Assembly (NCBI RefSeq): GCF_008180725.1
Contig: NZ_VTEV01000003.1
Coordinates: 175,840-239,839 of the forward strand
From: Sutcliffiella horikoshii
Lineage (GTDB): Bacteria; Bacillota; Bacilli; Bacillales; Bacillaceae_I
DNA length: 64,000 bases
Direction: 5' to 3'
This document shows, piece by piece, positions 46,706 through 55,462 of the stretch. Position 1 is the stretch's first letter. Every line of letters begins with the position of its first letter. A model generated the notes under the pieces. That model was not told the origin of the DNA. It saw only the letters and a list, made by a program, of their open reading frames with translations, and did no database searches. A program made the translations under genes and the position numbers.

Positions 46706-47992
46706 TTATTTAACCGTATCCACTTCACATTGTTTCAATAAACCAAGAGCAGACTGCCTGTCATTCCATGTCATCGGTGGCTGTTCATGCGGAAGCTCCA
46801 CCATAGTGATTGCATCATCCACCGGACAGACAATAGAACACAGATTACATCCAACACAATCTTCTTCTCTTACCTGTAAGTATGGTTTTCCTGAAGAATC
46901 TTTCAGCATATCAATACACTGATGGGAAGTATCCTCACAGGCAATATGACATTTATTGCAGTTAATACAGGTATCCTGATTGATTCTTGCTACGATTTTG
47001 TAGTTTAAATCAAGGTTGCCCCAATCCGAATATTTCGGTACAGATTTCCCTACAAGGTCCATGACCCTCGCAATTCCTTTTTCATCTAAGTAATTGTTCA
47101 GTCCATCCAGCATGTCTTCTACAATTCGGAAACCATGATGCATGGCTGCGGTACAGATCTGAACACCTGTTGCACCCATTAACATGAACTCCACGGCATT
47201 TTGCCAATTAGAGACACCGCCCATTCCGGAAATAGGTACATTTATTCTTGGATTTCTTGCACATTCTCCCACCATATTAAGGGCTATCGGTTTTACAGCA
47301 GGTCCACAATATCCACCATGGGCACCTTTCCCGCCTACGTGCGGTATCGTGTTCCAGCTATCAATGTCCACACCAGCGAGGCTGTTTATCGTATTGATCA
47401 TACTGACAGCATCCGCTCCCCCTCTGACTGCTGCCTCTGCCGTCACCGTAATGTCTGTGATATTTGGGGTCAATTTAACGATGACAGGAGTATTTGCCGC
47501 TTCTTTAGCCCAATACGTTTGCTTTTCCACAAGTTCCGGAACCTGACCTGATGCAGAACCCATTCCCCGTTCCGCCATTCCGTGCGGACAGCCAAAGTTC
47601 AACTCAAGTCCATCCACACCTACCGCTTCCACCTTTTTCACAATTTCATGCCATTTTTCCTGTTTTGGTTCTACCATCAAAGAGGCAACGACCGCTCGAT
47701 CTGGATACTTCTTTTTTGTTTCCTCGATTTCTCTTAAGTTCACTTCCAAAGGTCTGTCGGTAATAAGTTCAATATTGTTGAACCCAGCTACTCTCTGTCC
47801 ATTAAAACTTACCGCTGCAAATCGTGACGACACATTGATGATTGGATCGCCAAGCGTTTTCCACACAGCGCCTCCCCACCCTGCTTCAAAAGCACGCTGT
47901 ACCTGATAACCAGAATTAGTTGGCGGTGCAGAAGCAAGCCAGAATGGGTTAGGTGCTTTAATGCCTGCCAAATTTATTGATAGATCTGCCAA
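46706..47992 (-). CDS. preA: NAD-dependent dihydropyrimidine dehydrogenase, catalytic subunit
   Basis: A 428-residue FMN flavoprotein: INLAGIKAPNPFWLASAPPT, GGAVWKTLGDPIINVSSRF, LELNFGCPHGMAERGMGSAS (active-site Cys region), VIVKLTPNITDITVTAEAA and PISGMGGVSNWQNAVEFML. At the C-terminus are two 4Fe-4S motifs, CINCNKCHIAC and CVGCNLCSIVCP. With PreT it reduces uracil and thymine to the 5,6-dihydro forms. Confidence 0.95.
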   Translation of the reverse strand: MADLSINLAGIKAPNPFWLASAPPTNSGYQVQRAFEAGWGGAVWKTLGDPIINVSSRFAAVSFNGQRVAGFNNIELITDRPLEVNLREIEETKKKYPDRAVVASLMVEPKQEKWHEIVKKVEAVGVDGLELNFGCPHGMAERGMGSASGQVPELVEKQTYWAKEAANTPVIVKLTPNITDITVTAEAAVRGGADAVSMINTINSLAGVDIDSWNTIPHVGGKGAHGGYCGPAVKPIALNMVGECARNPRINVPISGMGGVSNWQNAVEFMLMGATGVQICTAAMHHGFRIVEDMLDGLNNYLDEKGIARVMDLVGKSVPKYSDWGNLDLNYKIVARINQDTCINCNKCHIACEDTSHQCIDMLKDSSGKPYLQVREEDCVGCNLCSIVCPVDDAITMVELPHEQPPMTWNDRQSALGLLKQCEVDTVK

Positions 47993-48017
47993 ATGCTTTC
48001 CCCCCTCTTATCCTTAT

Positions 48018-49376
48018 TTAGGCCGTCTCCACCTTGTTTTTTACCAGTTTTTCATACAGTGCATATGCGGTAAGTTTTCCTTGTTCCGCAGCAGTTACTA
48101 CCATGGCCTCCCCTTGACCCTTACCGAACACGACATCACCACAGGCGAATACTTTTTCATTGGAGGTTTGATGGGTATGCTTATCAATTTTCACAACTCC
48201 ATCGTCGTGAGTGAGACCAAATTCTTCAATTTGACTTGTATATCTTGTCTGACCGATTGCCTTGATGACAGCGTCTACTTGCAGTGTAAATTCGGAGCCT
48301 TCCACTTTCACAGGCCTTCTTCTTCCATCAGCACCTGGTGCACCGAGTTCCATCCTTATACATTCAATGGCGGTGACTTCCCCTCTTTCGTTTCCGATAA
48401 TTTTATTAGGTGCTGTAAGCCAACGGAATTCTACACCATCCTGCTTTGCAAACTCATATTCAAAATCATAGGCAGTCATTTCTTCCTGTGTTCGTCGGTA
48501 CAATATTTTCACATTTTCTGCTCCAAGCCTAACGGAACAGGTAGCACCGTCAATGGCAGTATTTCCTGCTCCAATGACCACGACATTTTTTCCTTTGAAT
48601 TTATCTGTAATGCTATTGGTCTTTGTTTCTTTTACAAAGTCAATGGCATCATATACTCCATTCAGATCTTCTCCGTCAATGCCTAGCATCGGAACACTGG
48701 CCATGCCAATTGCTAAAATAACACCATCATAATGAGTCAGAATTTCTTTTACTGAAATGTCCACTCCGACTCGTGTATTGGTACGAATCTCCACATCCAA
48801 GCTTTTTACCTGTTCAACCTCCCAATAGGAAATACTTTTAGGCAAACGGAAGGAGACTATGCCATACGTATTCAGTCCGCCGGCTTCTTGCTCTGCTTCA
48901 AAAACAGTGACTTGGAATCCAAGTAAAGCCAATTCGCGAGCTGCAGAAAGCCCAGCTGGTCCACCTCCGACAATCGCTACTTTTTTTCCATTGGATTTTC
49001 CTTTTTGGAAAAGAACTTGCTCATTTCTAATGGCCCAATCAGTTGCATAACGCTGAAGATCGCCAATGATTATCGGTTTTGTATGGTGATTTAGAACGCA
49101 TGCCCCTTCACAAAGTTCCTCTGTCGGACAAACCCTCGAACAACTTGCTCCGACAGGGTTGGCACTCATAATGGTTTTAGCTGAACCTTTTAAATTACCG
49201 GAAGCAATTTTTTTTATAAAAGAAGGGATATCAATACTTGTCGGGCACGCTACAATACATGGTGCATCGTAGCAATATAAACAACGGTTGGCCTCTTCTA
49301 GTGCCTCCCTATCTGTCAAACCCGGTTTTGCTTCCATAAAATTAACCGTTAAATCTTCTAAATCAATTCGTTTCAT
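48018..49376 (-). CDS. preT: NAD-dependent dihydropyrimidine dehydrogenase, FAD/Fe-S subunit
   Basis: A 452-residue electron-transfer subunit: N-terminal iron-sulfur cysteines (CLYCYDAPCIVACP, CSRVCPTEELCEGAC), FAD-binding GGGPAGLSAARELALLGFQ, NAD-binding NVVVIGAGNTAIDGATCSV, and a GDVVFGKGQGEAMVVTAAEQ FAD loop at the end. ATG 49376 follows AAAGGGG; an earlier GTG at 49388 is less likely. It precedes preA by 25 bases. A structured RNA-like element lies 45 bases before its start. Confidence 0.93.
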   Translation of the reverse strand: MKRIDLEDLTVNFMEAKPGLTDREALEEANRCLYCYDAPCIVACPTSIDIPSFIKKIASGNLKGSAKTIMSANPVGASCSRVCPTEELCEGACVLNHHTKPIIIGDLQRYATDWAIRNEQVLFQKGKSNGKKVAIVGGGPAGLSAARELALLGFQVTVFEAEQEAGGLNTYGIVSFRLPKSISYWEVEQVKSLDVEIRTNTRVGVDISVKEILTHYDGVILAIGMASVPMLGIDGEDLNGVYDAIDFVKETKTNSITDKFKGKNVVVIGAGNTAIDGATCSVRLGAENVKILYRRTQEEMTAYDFEYEFAKQDGVEFRWLTAPNKIIGNERGEVTAIECIRMELGAPGADGRRRPVKVEGSEFTLQVDAVIKAIGQTRYTSQIEEFGLTHDDGVVKIDKHTHQTSNEKVFACGDVVFGKGQGEAMVVTAAEQGKLTAYALYEKLVKNKVETA

Positions 49377-49420
49377 GGCCCCTTTCACATACCCACTCCC
49401 CTTTATCCATTTCTCGCAAG

Positions 49421-49500
49421 AAAAAAAGGTAATCCATATCGACGGATGTGCCCAATATTAAATACTGGAATCAGGTTCACAAACTGCGAATGAATTACCT
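49421..49500 (-). promoter_or_regulatory. Structured intercistronic RNA element with terminator-like tail
   Basis: On the minus strand AGGTAATTCAT (49500-49490) pairs with ATGGATTACCT (49437-49427), followed by seven T. Between these arms two more hairpins can form: CAGTTTGTGAACCTG and CCAGTATTTAATATTGG. The result looks like a three-way junction closed by a terminator stem. It lies between the amidohydrolase gene and preT. It may be a simple terminator or a cis-regulatory RNA. Confidence 0.55.
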
Positions 49501-49508
49501 CTTGTCCT

Positions 49509-50399
49509 TTACGGCAAAAGTGCGGTCATTTCTTCATATGTCTCCGGTCGTCTGTCACGGTAAAATTGCCACACATCTCTCACTTCACGGATTAATTTTT
49601 TATTCATTTCACCTATGATAACTTCATCTTGATCCCTGCTTCCAATGGATACAAACGACCCTCGTGGATCAACTAAATAAGACTGTCCATAAAATTCGCC
49701 CATTTTCCATGGACCTTCCACCCCAACCCTGTTGATGGCACCGACATAATAGCCATTTGCTACTGCATGTGCTGGTTGTTCAAGCTTCCACAAATATTCT
49801 GATAATCCAGCCACTGTAGCGGACGGATTAAAGACAATCTCAGCACCTTTCAAACCAAGCAGTCTTGCACCTTCAGGAAAATGTCGGTCATAGCATATGT
49901 ACACACCAACTTTGGCATATGCTGTATCAAAAATCGGATAACCAAGATTCCCTGGTTTAAAATAAAATTTCTCCCAGAAACCATGTCCTTGATCTCCTAC
50001 CCCAACTTGAGGAATATGTTGTTTGCGGTATTTTCCGAGATATTTGCCGTCCGCATCAATAACAGCTGCGGTATTGTAGTACGTCGCGATGCCTTCTCTT
50101 TCATAAATGGGAAGTACAATGACTACCCCAAGCTCTTTAGCAAGGTCTTGGAATAGTTTTGTGGTCGGACCATTGGGAATTTCTTCCGCAGCCTCGTACC
50201 ACTTAGCATTCTGTTCACTGCAAAAGTATGGACCGTAGAAGATTTCCTGAAGGCAGATAATTTGAGCACCTTTTGCTTTCGCTTCCCTTACAAGTTTAAT
50301 GTGCTTTTCAATGGCTGCTTTTTTATGTACTTCCACAGCCTCTGAGCCATCCACATCATTGGAAGCTTGAATCAAACCTATCATCACTTTGTCGGACAT
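49509..50399 (-). CDS. Nitrilase-superfamily amidohydrolase, probable beta-ureidopropionase
   Basis: A 296-residue carbon-nitrogen hydrolase with the Glu-Lys-Cys triad in QIICLQEIFYGPYFCSEQN, GKYRKQHIPQVGVGDQGHG and VGVYICYDRHFPEGARLLG. Start ATG 50399 (MSDKVMIGLIQASNDVDG) follows AAAGGAGG; an upstream ATG is less likely. N-carbamoyl-beta-alanine is the likely substrate, since the dihydropyrimidinase and PreTA genes follow; N-carbamoylputrescine hydrolase is the nearest alternative. First gene of the catabolic run, with a palindrome AATTATT-AG-AATAATT at 50437-50452 upstream. Confidence 0.88.
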   Translation of the reverse strand: MSDKVMIGLIQASNDVDGSEAVEVHKKAAIEKHIKLVREAKAKGAQIICLQEIFYGPYFCSEQNAKWYEAAEEIPNGPTTKLFQDLAKELGVVIVLPIYEREGIATYYNTAAVIDADGKYLGKYRKQHIPQVGVGDQGHGFWEKFYFKPGNLGYPIFDTAYAKVGVYICYDRHFPEGARLLGLKGAEIVFNPSATVAGLSEYLWKLEQPAHAVANGYYVGAINRVGVEGPWKMGEFYGQSYLVDPRGSFVSIGSRDQDEVIIGEMNKKLIREVRDVWQFYRDRRPETYEEMTALLP

Positions 50400-50436
50400 A
50401 TATGAACCTCCTTTTGATGATTGCATGCAAAAAATA

Positions 50437-50452
50437 AATTATTAGAATAATT
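50437..50452. promoter_or_regulatory. Perfect inverted repeat upstream of the amidohydrolase gene
   Basis: AATTATT, AG, AATAATT. It lies 38 bases before the first gene of the pyrimidine catabolic operon, in the region where a promoter or operator is expected. It is AT-rich, so chance is possible. Confidence 0.3.
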
Positions 50453-50554
50453 AGAACTTTATGTATATTTTACTGTCTTTAAGATTCTATTTCACTATAC
50501 ATAATGTCAAATGATACAAGGGTAGGACTGTCCACAATGTAAAATGACAGGAAC

Positions 50555-50677
50555 CTTGTTGATTGGAGTGGAGGAGTGGAGGCGCCCACGGGAGGAAGGG
50601 ACATGTGGTGCAAAGCCGAGAGAGATGGCTCACGGACCAGACTTGCCCGCAGAAGCGTCTTGAACGGTAATCAATGC
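50555..50677. repeat. Degenerate copy of the 127-bp palindromic element, opposite orientation
   Basis: Begins CTTGTTGATTGGAG and ends CGGTAATCAATGC, with GGAGGCGCCCACGGGAGG, GGCTCACGGACC and CCCGCAGAAGCG inside. It reads as the reverse complement of the other copies. Spacing between ends (123 bases) matches theirs. Confidence 0.6.
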
Positions 50678-50827
50678 TTTTAAACGCTAATAAGCATCTA
50701 ACCTAAGGTAAATGCCGAAGTGGAAACAGGGTCTCAAATGCTTGAAATATTGGCCTAATCTTGTCTTTACGTTCTATCATGCTTTATGGTTTTTTATCGG
50801 CGGAGAAGAATTCTCTTTTCCTTTTTT

Positions 50828-51215
50828 CTCTTCAATGAGGTCTTCATCACCTCTATGAGGACCTCTCTTCTCTTTTTTTCTCGTTGATGAGGTCTTCATC
50901 ACCTCTATGAGGACCTCTCTTCTCTTTTTTTCTCGTCGATGAGGTTTTCATCACCTCTATGAGGACCTCTCTTCTCTTTTTTTCTCGTTGATGAGGTCTT
51001 CATCACCTCTATGAGGACCTCTATCTTCTTTTTTATCTCGTTGATGAGGTCTTCATCACCTCTATGAGGACCTCTCTTCTCTTTTTTTCTCGTTGATGAG
51101 GTCTTCATCATCTCTATGAGGACCTCTCTTCTCTTTTTTTCTATTCGATGAGGTCTTCATCACCTCTATGAGGACCTCTCTTCTCTTTTTTTCTATTCGA
51201 TGAGGTCTTCATCAC
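50828..51215. repeat. Tandem array of eight 52-bp units
   Basis: The word ATGAGGT (one unit ends in a variant) recurs at 50835, 50887, 50939, 50991, 51044, 51096, 51148 and 51200: a constant 52-bp step, once 53. Each unit holds GAGGTCTTCAT and ATGAGGACCTC as an inverted repeat around CACCTCT, then a T/C-rich spacer. The whole unit is conserved, and 52 is not a multiple of three. No gene is credible here. Confidence 0.93.
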
Positions 51216-51282
51216 GACAATCTAGAAATACCTAACGTTTATACCGCAATTCGATTATATTGTAATTTGCTGCTATACAATG

Positions 51283-51312
51283 AAAAAACCCGCTCCTGTA
51301 AAAGGAACGGGT
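51283..51312 (-). terminator. Terminator of the yrzQ-type gene
   Basis: On the minus strand AACCCGTTCCT pairs with AGGAGCGGGTT around TTTAC, followed by TTTT. Confidence 0.85.
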
Positions 51313-51317
51313 TCACA

Positions 51318-51473
51318 TTATGAAAACAATCGCTTAGCTCGCTTTCTCATCTTCTTCATATTACGTTTGGAAGTCATATCTCCCAAGAAGTTTTGCACAT
51401 CATTATTTCGGCTTAGTCGAGTGGCAGCGGCTCCAAGGCCAATCATTAACAAGGATGTCATAGCTCTGTTCAT
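51318..51473 (-). CDS. yrzQ: YrzQ-type small protein (DUF3918)
   Basis: A 51-codon gene: MNRAMTSLLMIGLGAAATRL, then RNMKKMRKRAKRLFS at the end. GGGAGTGAG precedes the ATG. It has a short hydrophobic glycine/alanine segment and a basic tail, like B. subtilis YrzQ next to yrrD and recD2. Function unknown. Confidence 0.8.
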   Translation of the reverse strand: MNRAMTSLLMIGLGAAATRLSRNNDVQNFLGDMTSKRNMKKMRKRAKRLFS

Positions 51474-51495
51474 GCGACTCACTCCCAAGTTTTAG

Positions 51496-51693
51496 TTACA
51501 TACTAATTTGTCGATCGTCTTCATGAAATAAATCATCCAAAGAACTTAACGTCCCATCCTCTTCCACCTGATGAGTATGGACCATTCCTTTGGATACGGA
51601 TAGCTCAATAAAACAACCCCAACAATAATACTGATTCACACCGATTTTACCGATATCTTTACTTTTGCAATTAGGACAACAAAGGACCATCAT
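51496..51693 (-). CDS. yrzR: YrzR-type small zinc-ribbon protein
   Basis: A protein of about 65 residues with two CxxC pairs (LCCPNCKSKDIGKIG, NQYYCWGCFIEL) that form a zinc ribbon, and an acidic tail. The start is one of two adjacent ATGs after CGAGGTG. It lies between yrzQ and yrrD as in B. subtilis. Function unknown. Confidence 0.8.
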   Translation of the reverse strand: MMVLCCPNCKSKDIGKIGVNQYYCWGCFIELSVSKGMVHTHQVEEDGTLSSLDDLFHEDDRQISM

Positions 51694-51705
51694 TGACACC
51701 TCGCG

Positions 51706-52179
51706 TTAGGATAGTACAGAAACGACGACGGTATCTTTTCCAATGACAAGATCAGAAGGATTCTTTACAATTTTCTTTCCTTCCGACAAATCTGCAAAAA
51801 AACCGTCTGTTACCTCATATCCTACGATTGTGCCCGTTTCCTCCTCGAAATATACATCATCCAACAGCCCAAGCTTATCGCCTTCTCCCGTTATAAAAGA
51901 TTTCCCTTTTATACCGTGAAAATGATGATAATACACTTGTCCGTCTTTTTTGGTAATTGGGGTAAGAGCATGCTCTCCCACCATGATCCCTTCATCACCA
52001 AAGGATTGAATGTATGGAAAGGGTAGAAACTTCGCACGATGGAATATGCCTTTTCCATCGATGATTAGCCCTTTGATGCGCCCTGGTTCTTCGATGCAAA
52101 GATCCTTCACTCGGCCTATCTTGTTCCCTGATGCCATATCGTAAATTAGCATCCCAATCACTCGAGAAAATGTTCTCAA
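51706..52179 (-). CDS. yrrD: PRC-barrel domain protein YrrD
   Basis: A 157-residue protein with two PRC-barrel-like repeats: TFSRVIGMLIYDMASGNKIG with VKDLCIEEPGRIKGLIIDGK, and GEGDKLGLLDDVYFEEETGT with IVGYEVTDGFFADLSEGKK. Start TTG 52179 follows AGAGGTGG; the frame remains open upstream to 52497, but that part overlaps the gene at 52366 and looks non-coding. Function of YrrD is unknown; PRC-barrels often bind RNA or protein partners. Confidence 0.85.
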   Translation of the reverse strand: MRTFSRVIGMLIYDMASGNKIGRVKDLCIEEPGRIKGLIIDGKGIFHRAKFLPFPYIQSFGDEGIMVGEHALTPITKKDGQVYYHHFHGIKGKSFITGEGDKLGLLDDVYFEEETGTIVGYEVTDGFFADLSEGKKIVKNPSDLVIGKDTVVVSVLS

Positions 52180-52365
52180 AGAATCCACCTCTTTTCGAAC
52201 ATTACTAGCTTTTGTCTGATTGGTTCTCCTGATACGGCGAAAGGTTTTCCATTTTAAAATAGGTGTTTCAATACAAAAACAGGCCAAATTTCTCCACCTT
52301 TGACCAAGCAGTATTTCGCACTTCGAATAGTATGTATAGAATTCATTATAAGGAGGTGAAAATGA

Positions 52366-52965
52366 ATGCCAAAATATTATTACTATATGAGTGAACACAG
52401 AATGGCTATTGAAGATGACGCAGCAGAATACGACTATAAGTATGATAAAAAAGATCATTGTAAGAAGCATGACAGAAAAGACCATTGTGAGAAACATGAC
52501 AAAAAAGACCGTAAGAAAGATCGCGCAAAATTTGTGGAATTTGCTTATGAAACATTCGATCCCATTACACCATTAACGTTACCTCTAAACTTCTCACTAA
52601 GCACACAACCACAAGTCATTGCAACTGCCACTCTAAAAGATGTCGAAAAAGGAAATGTCGTATGGCTGAATGGACTTTACCACGTGAACAATAACTCGCC
52701 TGAATTCGCAGATTTAATAACCAGAATTTATCGTGGCAACATCTCTCCTGGGAATCTTATTTATCAAAGCATTGTAGAAATTGACGCGGAAGGTAACGCT
52801 GACGCAACAGAATCAGTTTCTCAGTTCGTGGATGTAATTCCTGGTGATGCAAAAGATGTGACTTATTATCTGACAGCTCAAAAAGGACAGTTTTCTGAAG
52901 ACTTGAATGTTTTTGTATACGGTCCTATCACCTTCACAGCTGCAGAAATCAAACAAGAAGATTAA
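52366..52965 (+). CDS. Possible spore-surface-type protein with His/Lys/Asp-rich start
   Basis: A 199-residue protein starting MPKYYYYMSEHRMA after AAGGAGGTGAAAATGA. Residues about 25 to 60 are a repetitive charged region (KKDHCKKHDRKDHCEKHDKK). The remaining 140 residues look like an all-beta jelly-roll (QVIATATLKDVEKGNVVWLN, LYHVNNNSPEFADLITRIYR, VTYYLTAQKGQFSEDLNVFV). The layout recalls exosporium or coat proteins with a C1q/TNF-like domain, but family and location are not certain. It is a single gene convergent with recD2. Confidence 0.65.
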   Translation: MPKYYYYMSEHRMAIEDDAAEYDYKYDKKDHCKKHDRKDHCEKHDKKDRKKDRAKFVEFAYETFDPITPLTLPLNFSLSTQPQVIATATLKDVEKGNVVWLNGLYHVNNNSPEFADLITRIYRGNISPGNLIYQSIVEIDAEGNADATESVSQFVDVIPGDAKDVTYYLTAQKGQFSEDLNVFVYGPITFTAAEIKQED

Positions 52966-52978
52966 CTCTAAGAACCCC

Positions 52979-53018
52979 AAAGAAGCTTGCCCATAGGTGG
53001 ACAAGCTTCTTTCCCCTT
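52979..53018. terminator. Terminator between convergent genes
   Basis: AAAGAAGCTTG pairs with CAAGCTTCTTT around CCCATAGGTGGA. Confidence 0.75.
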
Positions 53019-53041
53019 TGTTTTCACCCATTTTTTCCAGA

Positions 53042-55444
53042 CTAATCTTCATCCATAAAATCATATGGACTGACATTTTCCATGCCAATGTTGGCATCTC
53101 TCCAAAAAGGGACCTCTTGTAGAACGGGATCAAGGACTTCTTCGTCTGGTAAAGCTTCGGACTGTTTCATTTGAAGCCTTTCTTTTAGAGATGTTTGTCT
53201 TGCCATTTCATCTGCACGTTGCACGCCAAGCTTTAATGCTTCTTCCTCGCCACAAAGAATTAAAAAACGCTTAGCACGTGTAACGGCTGTATAGAGTAGA
53301 TTCCGTCGTAACATTCGGTAATAACTTTTCACTACAGGCAATACGACAATCGGGAATTCACTTCCTTGGGACTTATGTATGGAACAACAATAAGCATGAG
53401 TTATTTGTCCGAGATCTTGTTTAGTGTAAGTCACTTCATTGCCATCAAAGGAGACAATGACCATGTCTTGTTTTTCCGTATTTTCTTTTGCATAGAAGAT
53501 GGATACCACTTCACCAATGTCCCCATTGAATACATTACTTTCTGGTTGATTGACAAGCTGCAGCACTTTATCACCCGTTCGGTATACCACATTCCCGAAA
53601 CTCAATTCTCGCCGTTGTTCACTTTTGGGATTAAAAAGCTCCTGAAGCATTTCATTTAGTTTATCTATACCGGCAGTTCCTCTATACATAGGGGCAAGCA
53701 CCTGTATATCACGTGCCGTATAGCCCTTGTTTTGAGCGTTTGCACATACTTTTTTTACAACATCTAATATTTGTGACTGTCCACATTTTATAAAAGAGCG
53801 GTCTTTCTGCCCAGATGAAATGTCTGCAGGCACTATACCGTCTTTCATGTCATGGGCTAGCTCAATAATTGAGGAACCATCTGCCTGTCTGTAGATGTCA
53901 GTCAGTTGAACGGTAGGGATCACTTTAGATGCGAGTAAATCTTTTAATACTTGTCCGGGACCAACGGATGGTAGCTGATCTTCATCTCCAACCAATACGA
54001 CCTGTATATCCTCAGGAAGCGATTTAAACAGTTGATTGGCAAGCCAAATATCCACCATTGACACTTCATCCACAATGAGTAGCTTTCCTGATATAGGATT
54101 TTCTTCGTCATGTTGAAATCCTTCCGAGCCATTCCAACCGAGTAGCCTATGTATAGTTAACGAAGGAAGCCCAGTTGCTTCGCTCATGCGTTTGGCAGCA
54201 CGGCCTGTTGGGGCGACAAGCATAATTGGAAATGGATCATCCTTGCTGTAATCATTAGGTTCCAATGAACAACCATGAAGGTCTGCGTACAGTTCTACGA
54301 TTCCCTTGATAACGGTTGTTTTACCTGTCCCTGGTCCACCTGTCAAAAGAAGCATGGGTGTCATTAATGCTTGCTGAATGGCTTCTTTTTGCGAAGGAGC
54401 ATACTGAACCTTTAATCTGTCTTCTAATTCACCCAATGCAAGCAAGAACTCTGACTCAGGAAACTGGTCGGCATATTGGGTTTGCTCGAGCACCCTTTTT
54501 ATATTTGTAACCACTCCTTGCTCAGAAAAATATAGACTTGGTAAATACACTTTTCCTTCTTCCGCTTTAAGCTTTCCTTCTTCGGTCAGTTGCATAATTT
54601 CCCGAGAAATGTCAGACTCTGCGACAAGGCCATGCTGCTTTTCATTTAAAAGTCTGACGACCGCTTCCGTAAGCTGAGCCTCATGCACGTAACAGTGACC
54701 TTCCTGCATGGAATGCTGTTCAAGCATATACAAACAGCCGGCCCTGATGCGATCTGGATGATTTCCTGATATGCCGAAGTGATTTCCAAGTTCATCTGCT
54801 CTGGCAAAACCAATACCCTCTACTGTTTCCACAAGCTCGTAAGGGTTCTTCTGCAATGTTTCAAGCGTTTGATCCTTATAGGCCTGATAAATTTTCATGG
54901 ACAATTGCGGGCCAAAACCAAACTGGGACAGGGCAATCATGACCTGTTCCAACCCTTGATGTTCCATCAATGTGTCGTAAAGAAGTTTTGCTTTATCACC
55001 GGCAAGCTTTGGAATGGAATCAAGTACAGAAGGATTTTCAAGTATTTTTGAAATGGCGTTTTCCCCAAGCGCATCTGCAATTTTCTCCGCCGTCTTCCTC
55101 CCGATGCCTGAAAACAGATCACTTGAAAGATACTGGACAATACCGTGTCTTGTTTGTGGAATGTCCTTACGAAAGTGCTCTACATGAAATTGAAGCCCAA
55201 ACCTGGGATGTTCCTTCATTTGTCCAAAAAATATGTATGTCTCGTCTTCATGAATGCGAGGGAAATAACCAGTGACGACCGCTTCTTTTTCTTTATACGC
55301 AACATTCGTCTCTACCACTCTGATCCGCACCACTGAATACATATTAGATTCATTATGGAAGATGGTGACGAGATGCGATCCTTTAATAAATTTTTCATGT
55401 TCCTCGAACAAATCGAGGGAGGATTGCTGCTTTTGGTCCTTCAT
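53042..55444 (-). CDS. recD2: RecD2-type 5'-3' DNA helicase (YrrC)
   Basis: An 800-residue SF1B helicase. N-terminal OB-like and helix-hairpin-helix regions (SDLFSGIGRKTAEKIADALG, LVETVEGIGFARADELGNHF) lead to Walker A LLTGGPGTGKTTVIKGI at about residue 365, LLIVDEVSMVDIWLANQLF, LVGDEDQLPSVGPGQVLKDL, CSIHKSQGSEFPIVVLPV and RRNLLYTAVTRAKRFLILCG. It works alone in DNA repair and replication-fork maintenance, without RecBC. It is 18 bases after yrrB. Confidence 0.96.
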   Translation of the reverse strand: MKDQKQQSSLDLFEEHEKFIKGSHLVTIFHNESNMYSVVRIRVVETNVAYKEKEAVVTGYFPRIHEDETYIFFGQMKEHPRFGLQFHVEHFRKDIPQTRHGIVQYLSSDLFSGIGRKTAEKIADALGENAISKILENPSVLDSIPKLAGDKAKLLYDTLMEHQGLEQVMIALSQFGFGPQLSMKIYQAYKDQTLETLQKNPYELVETVEGIGFARADELGNHFGISGNHPDRIRAGCLYMLEQHSMQEGHCYVHEAQLTEAVVRLLNEKQHGLVAESDISREIMQLTEEGKLKAEEGKVYLPSLYFSEQGVVTNIKRVLEQTQYADQFPESEFLLALGELEDRLKVQYAPSQKEAIQQALMTPMLLLTGGPGTGKTTVIKGIVELYADLHGCSLEPNDYSKDDPFPIMLVAPTGRAAKRMSEATGLPSLTIHRLLGWNGSEGFQHDEENPISGKLLIVDEVSMVDIWLANQLFKSLPEDIQVVLVGDEDQLPSVGPGQVLKDLLASKVIPTVQLTDIYRQADGSSIIELAHDMKDGIVPADISSGQKDRSFIKCGQSQILDVVKKVCANAQNKGYTARDIQVLAPMYRGTAGIDKLNEMLQELFNPKSEQRRELSFGNVVYRTGDKVLQLVNQPESNVFNGDIGEVVSIFYAKENTEKQDMVIVSFDGNEVTYTKQDLGQITHAYCCSIHKSQGSEFPIVVLPVVKSYYRMLRRNLLYTAVTRAKRFLILCGEEEALKLGVQRADEMARQTSLKERLQMKQSEALPDEEVLDPVLQEVPFWRDANIGMENVSPYDFMDED

Positions 55445-55462
55445 GGGATTTCCCTCCGTTCC

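Noticed and set aside
49421..49500. TPP riboswitch
   Set aside because: GAACCTGAT is present, but the GCTGAGA and GTAGGGA segments are missing, and the genes are not for thiamine.
50905..51111. Minus-strand open frame inside the first 52-bp array
   Set aside because: Its peptide repeats only because the DNA repeats; 52 is not a multiple of three, so the frame shifts between units. No ribosome site.
50828..51215. CRISPR array
   Set aside because: The full 52-bp unit is conserved, with no variable spacers of regular length, and no cas genes are present. The same holds for the array at 63.6 kb.
51706..52497. Long form of yrrD with a hydrophobic N-terminal extension
   Set aside because: The extension is antisense to the start of the gene at 52366, and a good ribosome site precedes the internal TTG at 52179.
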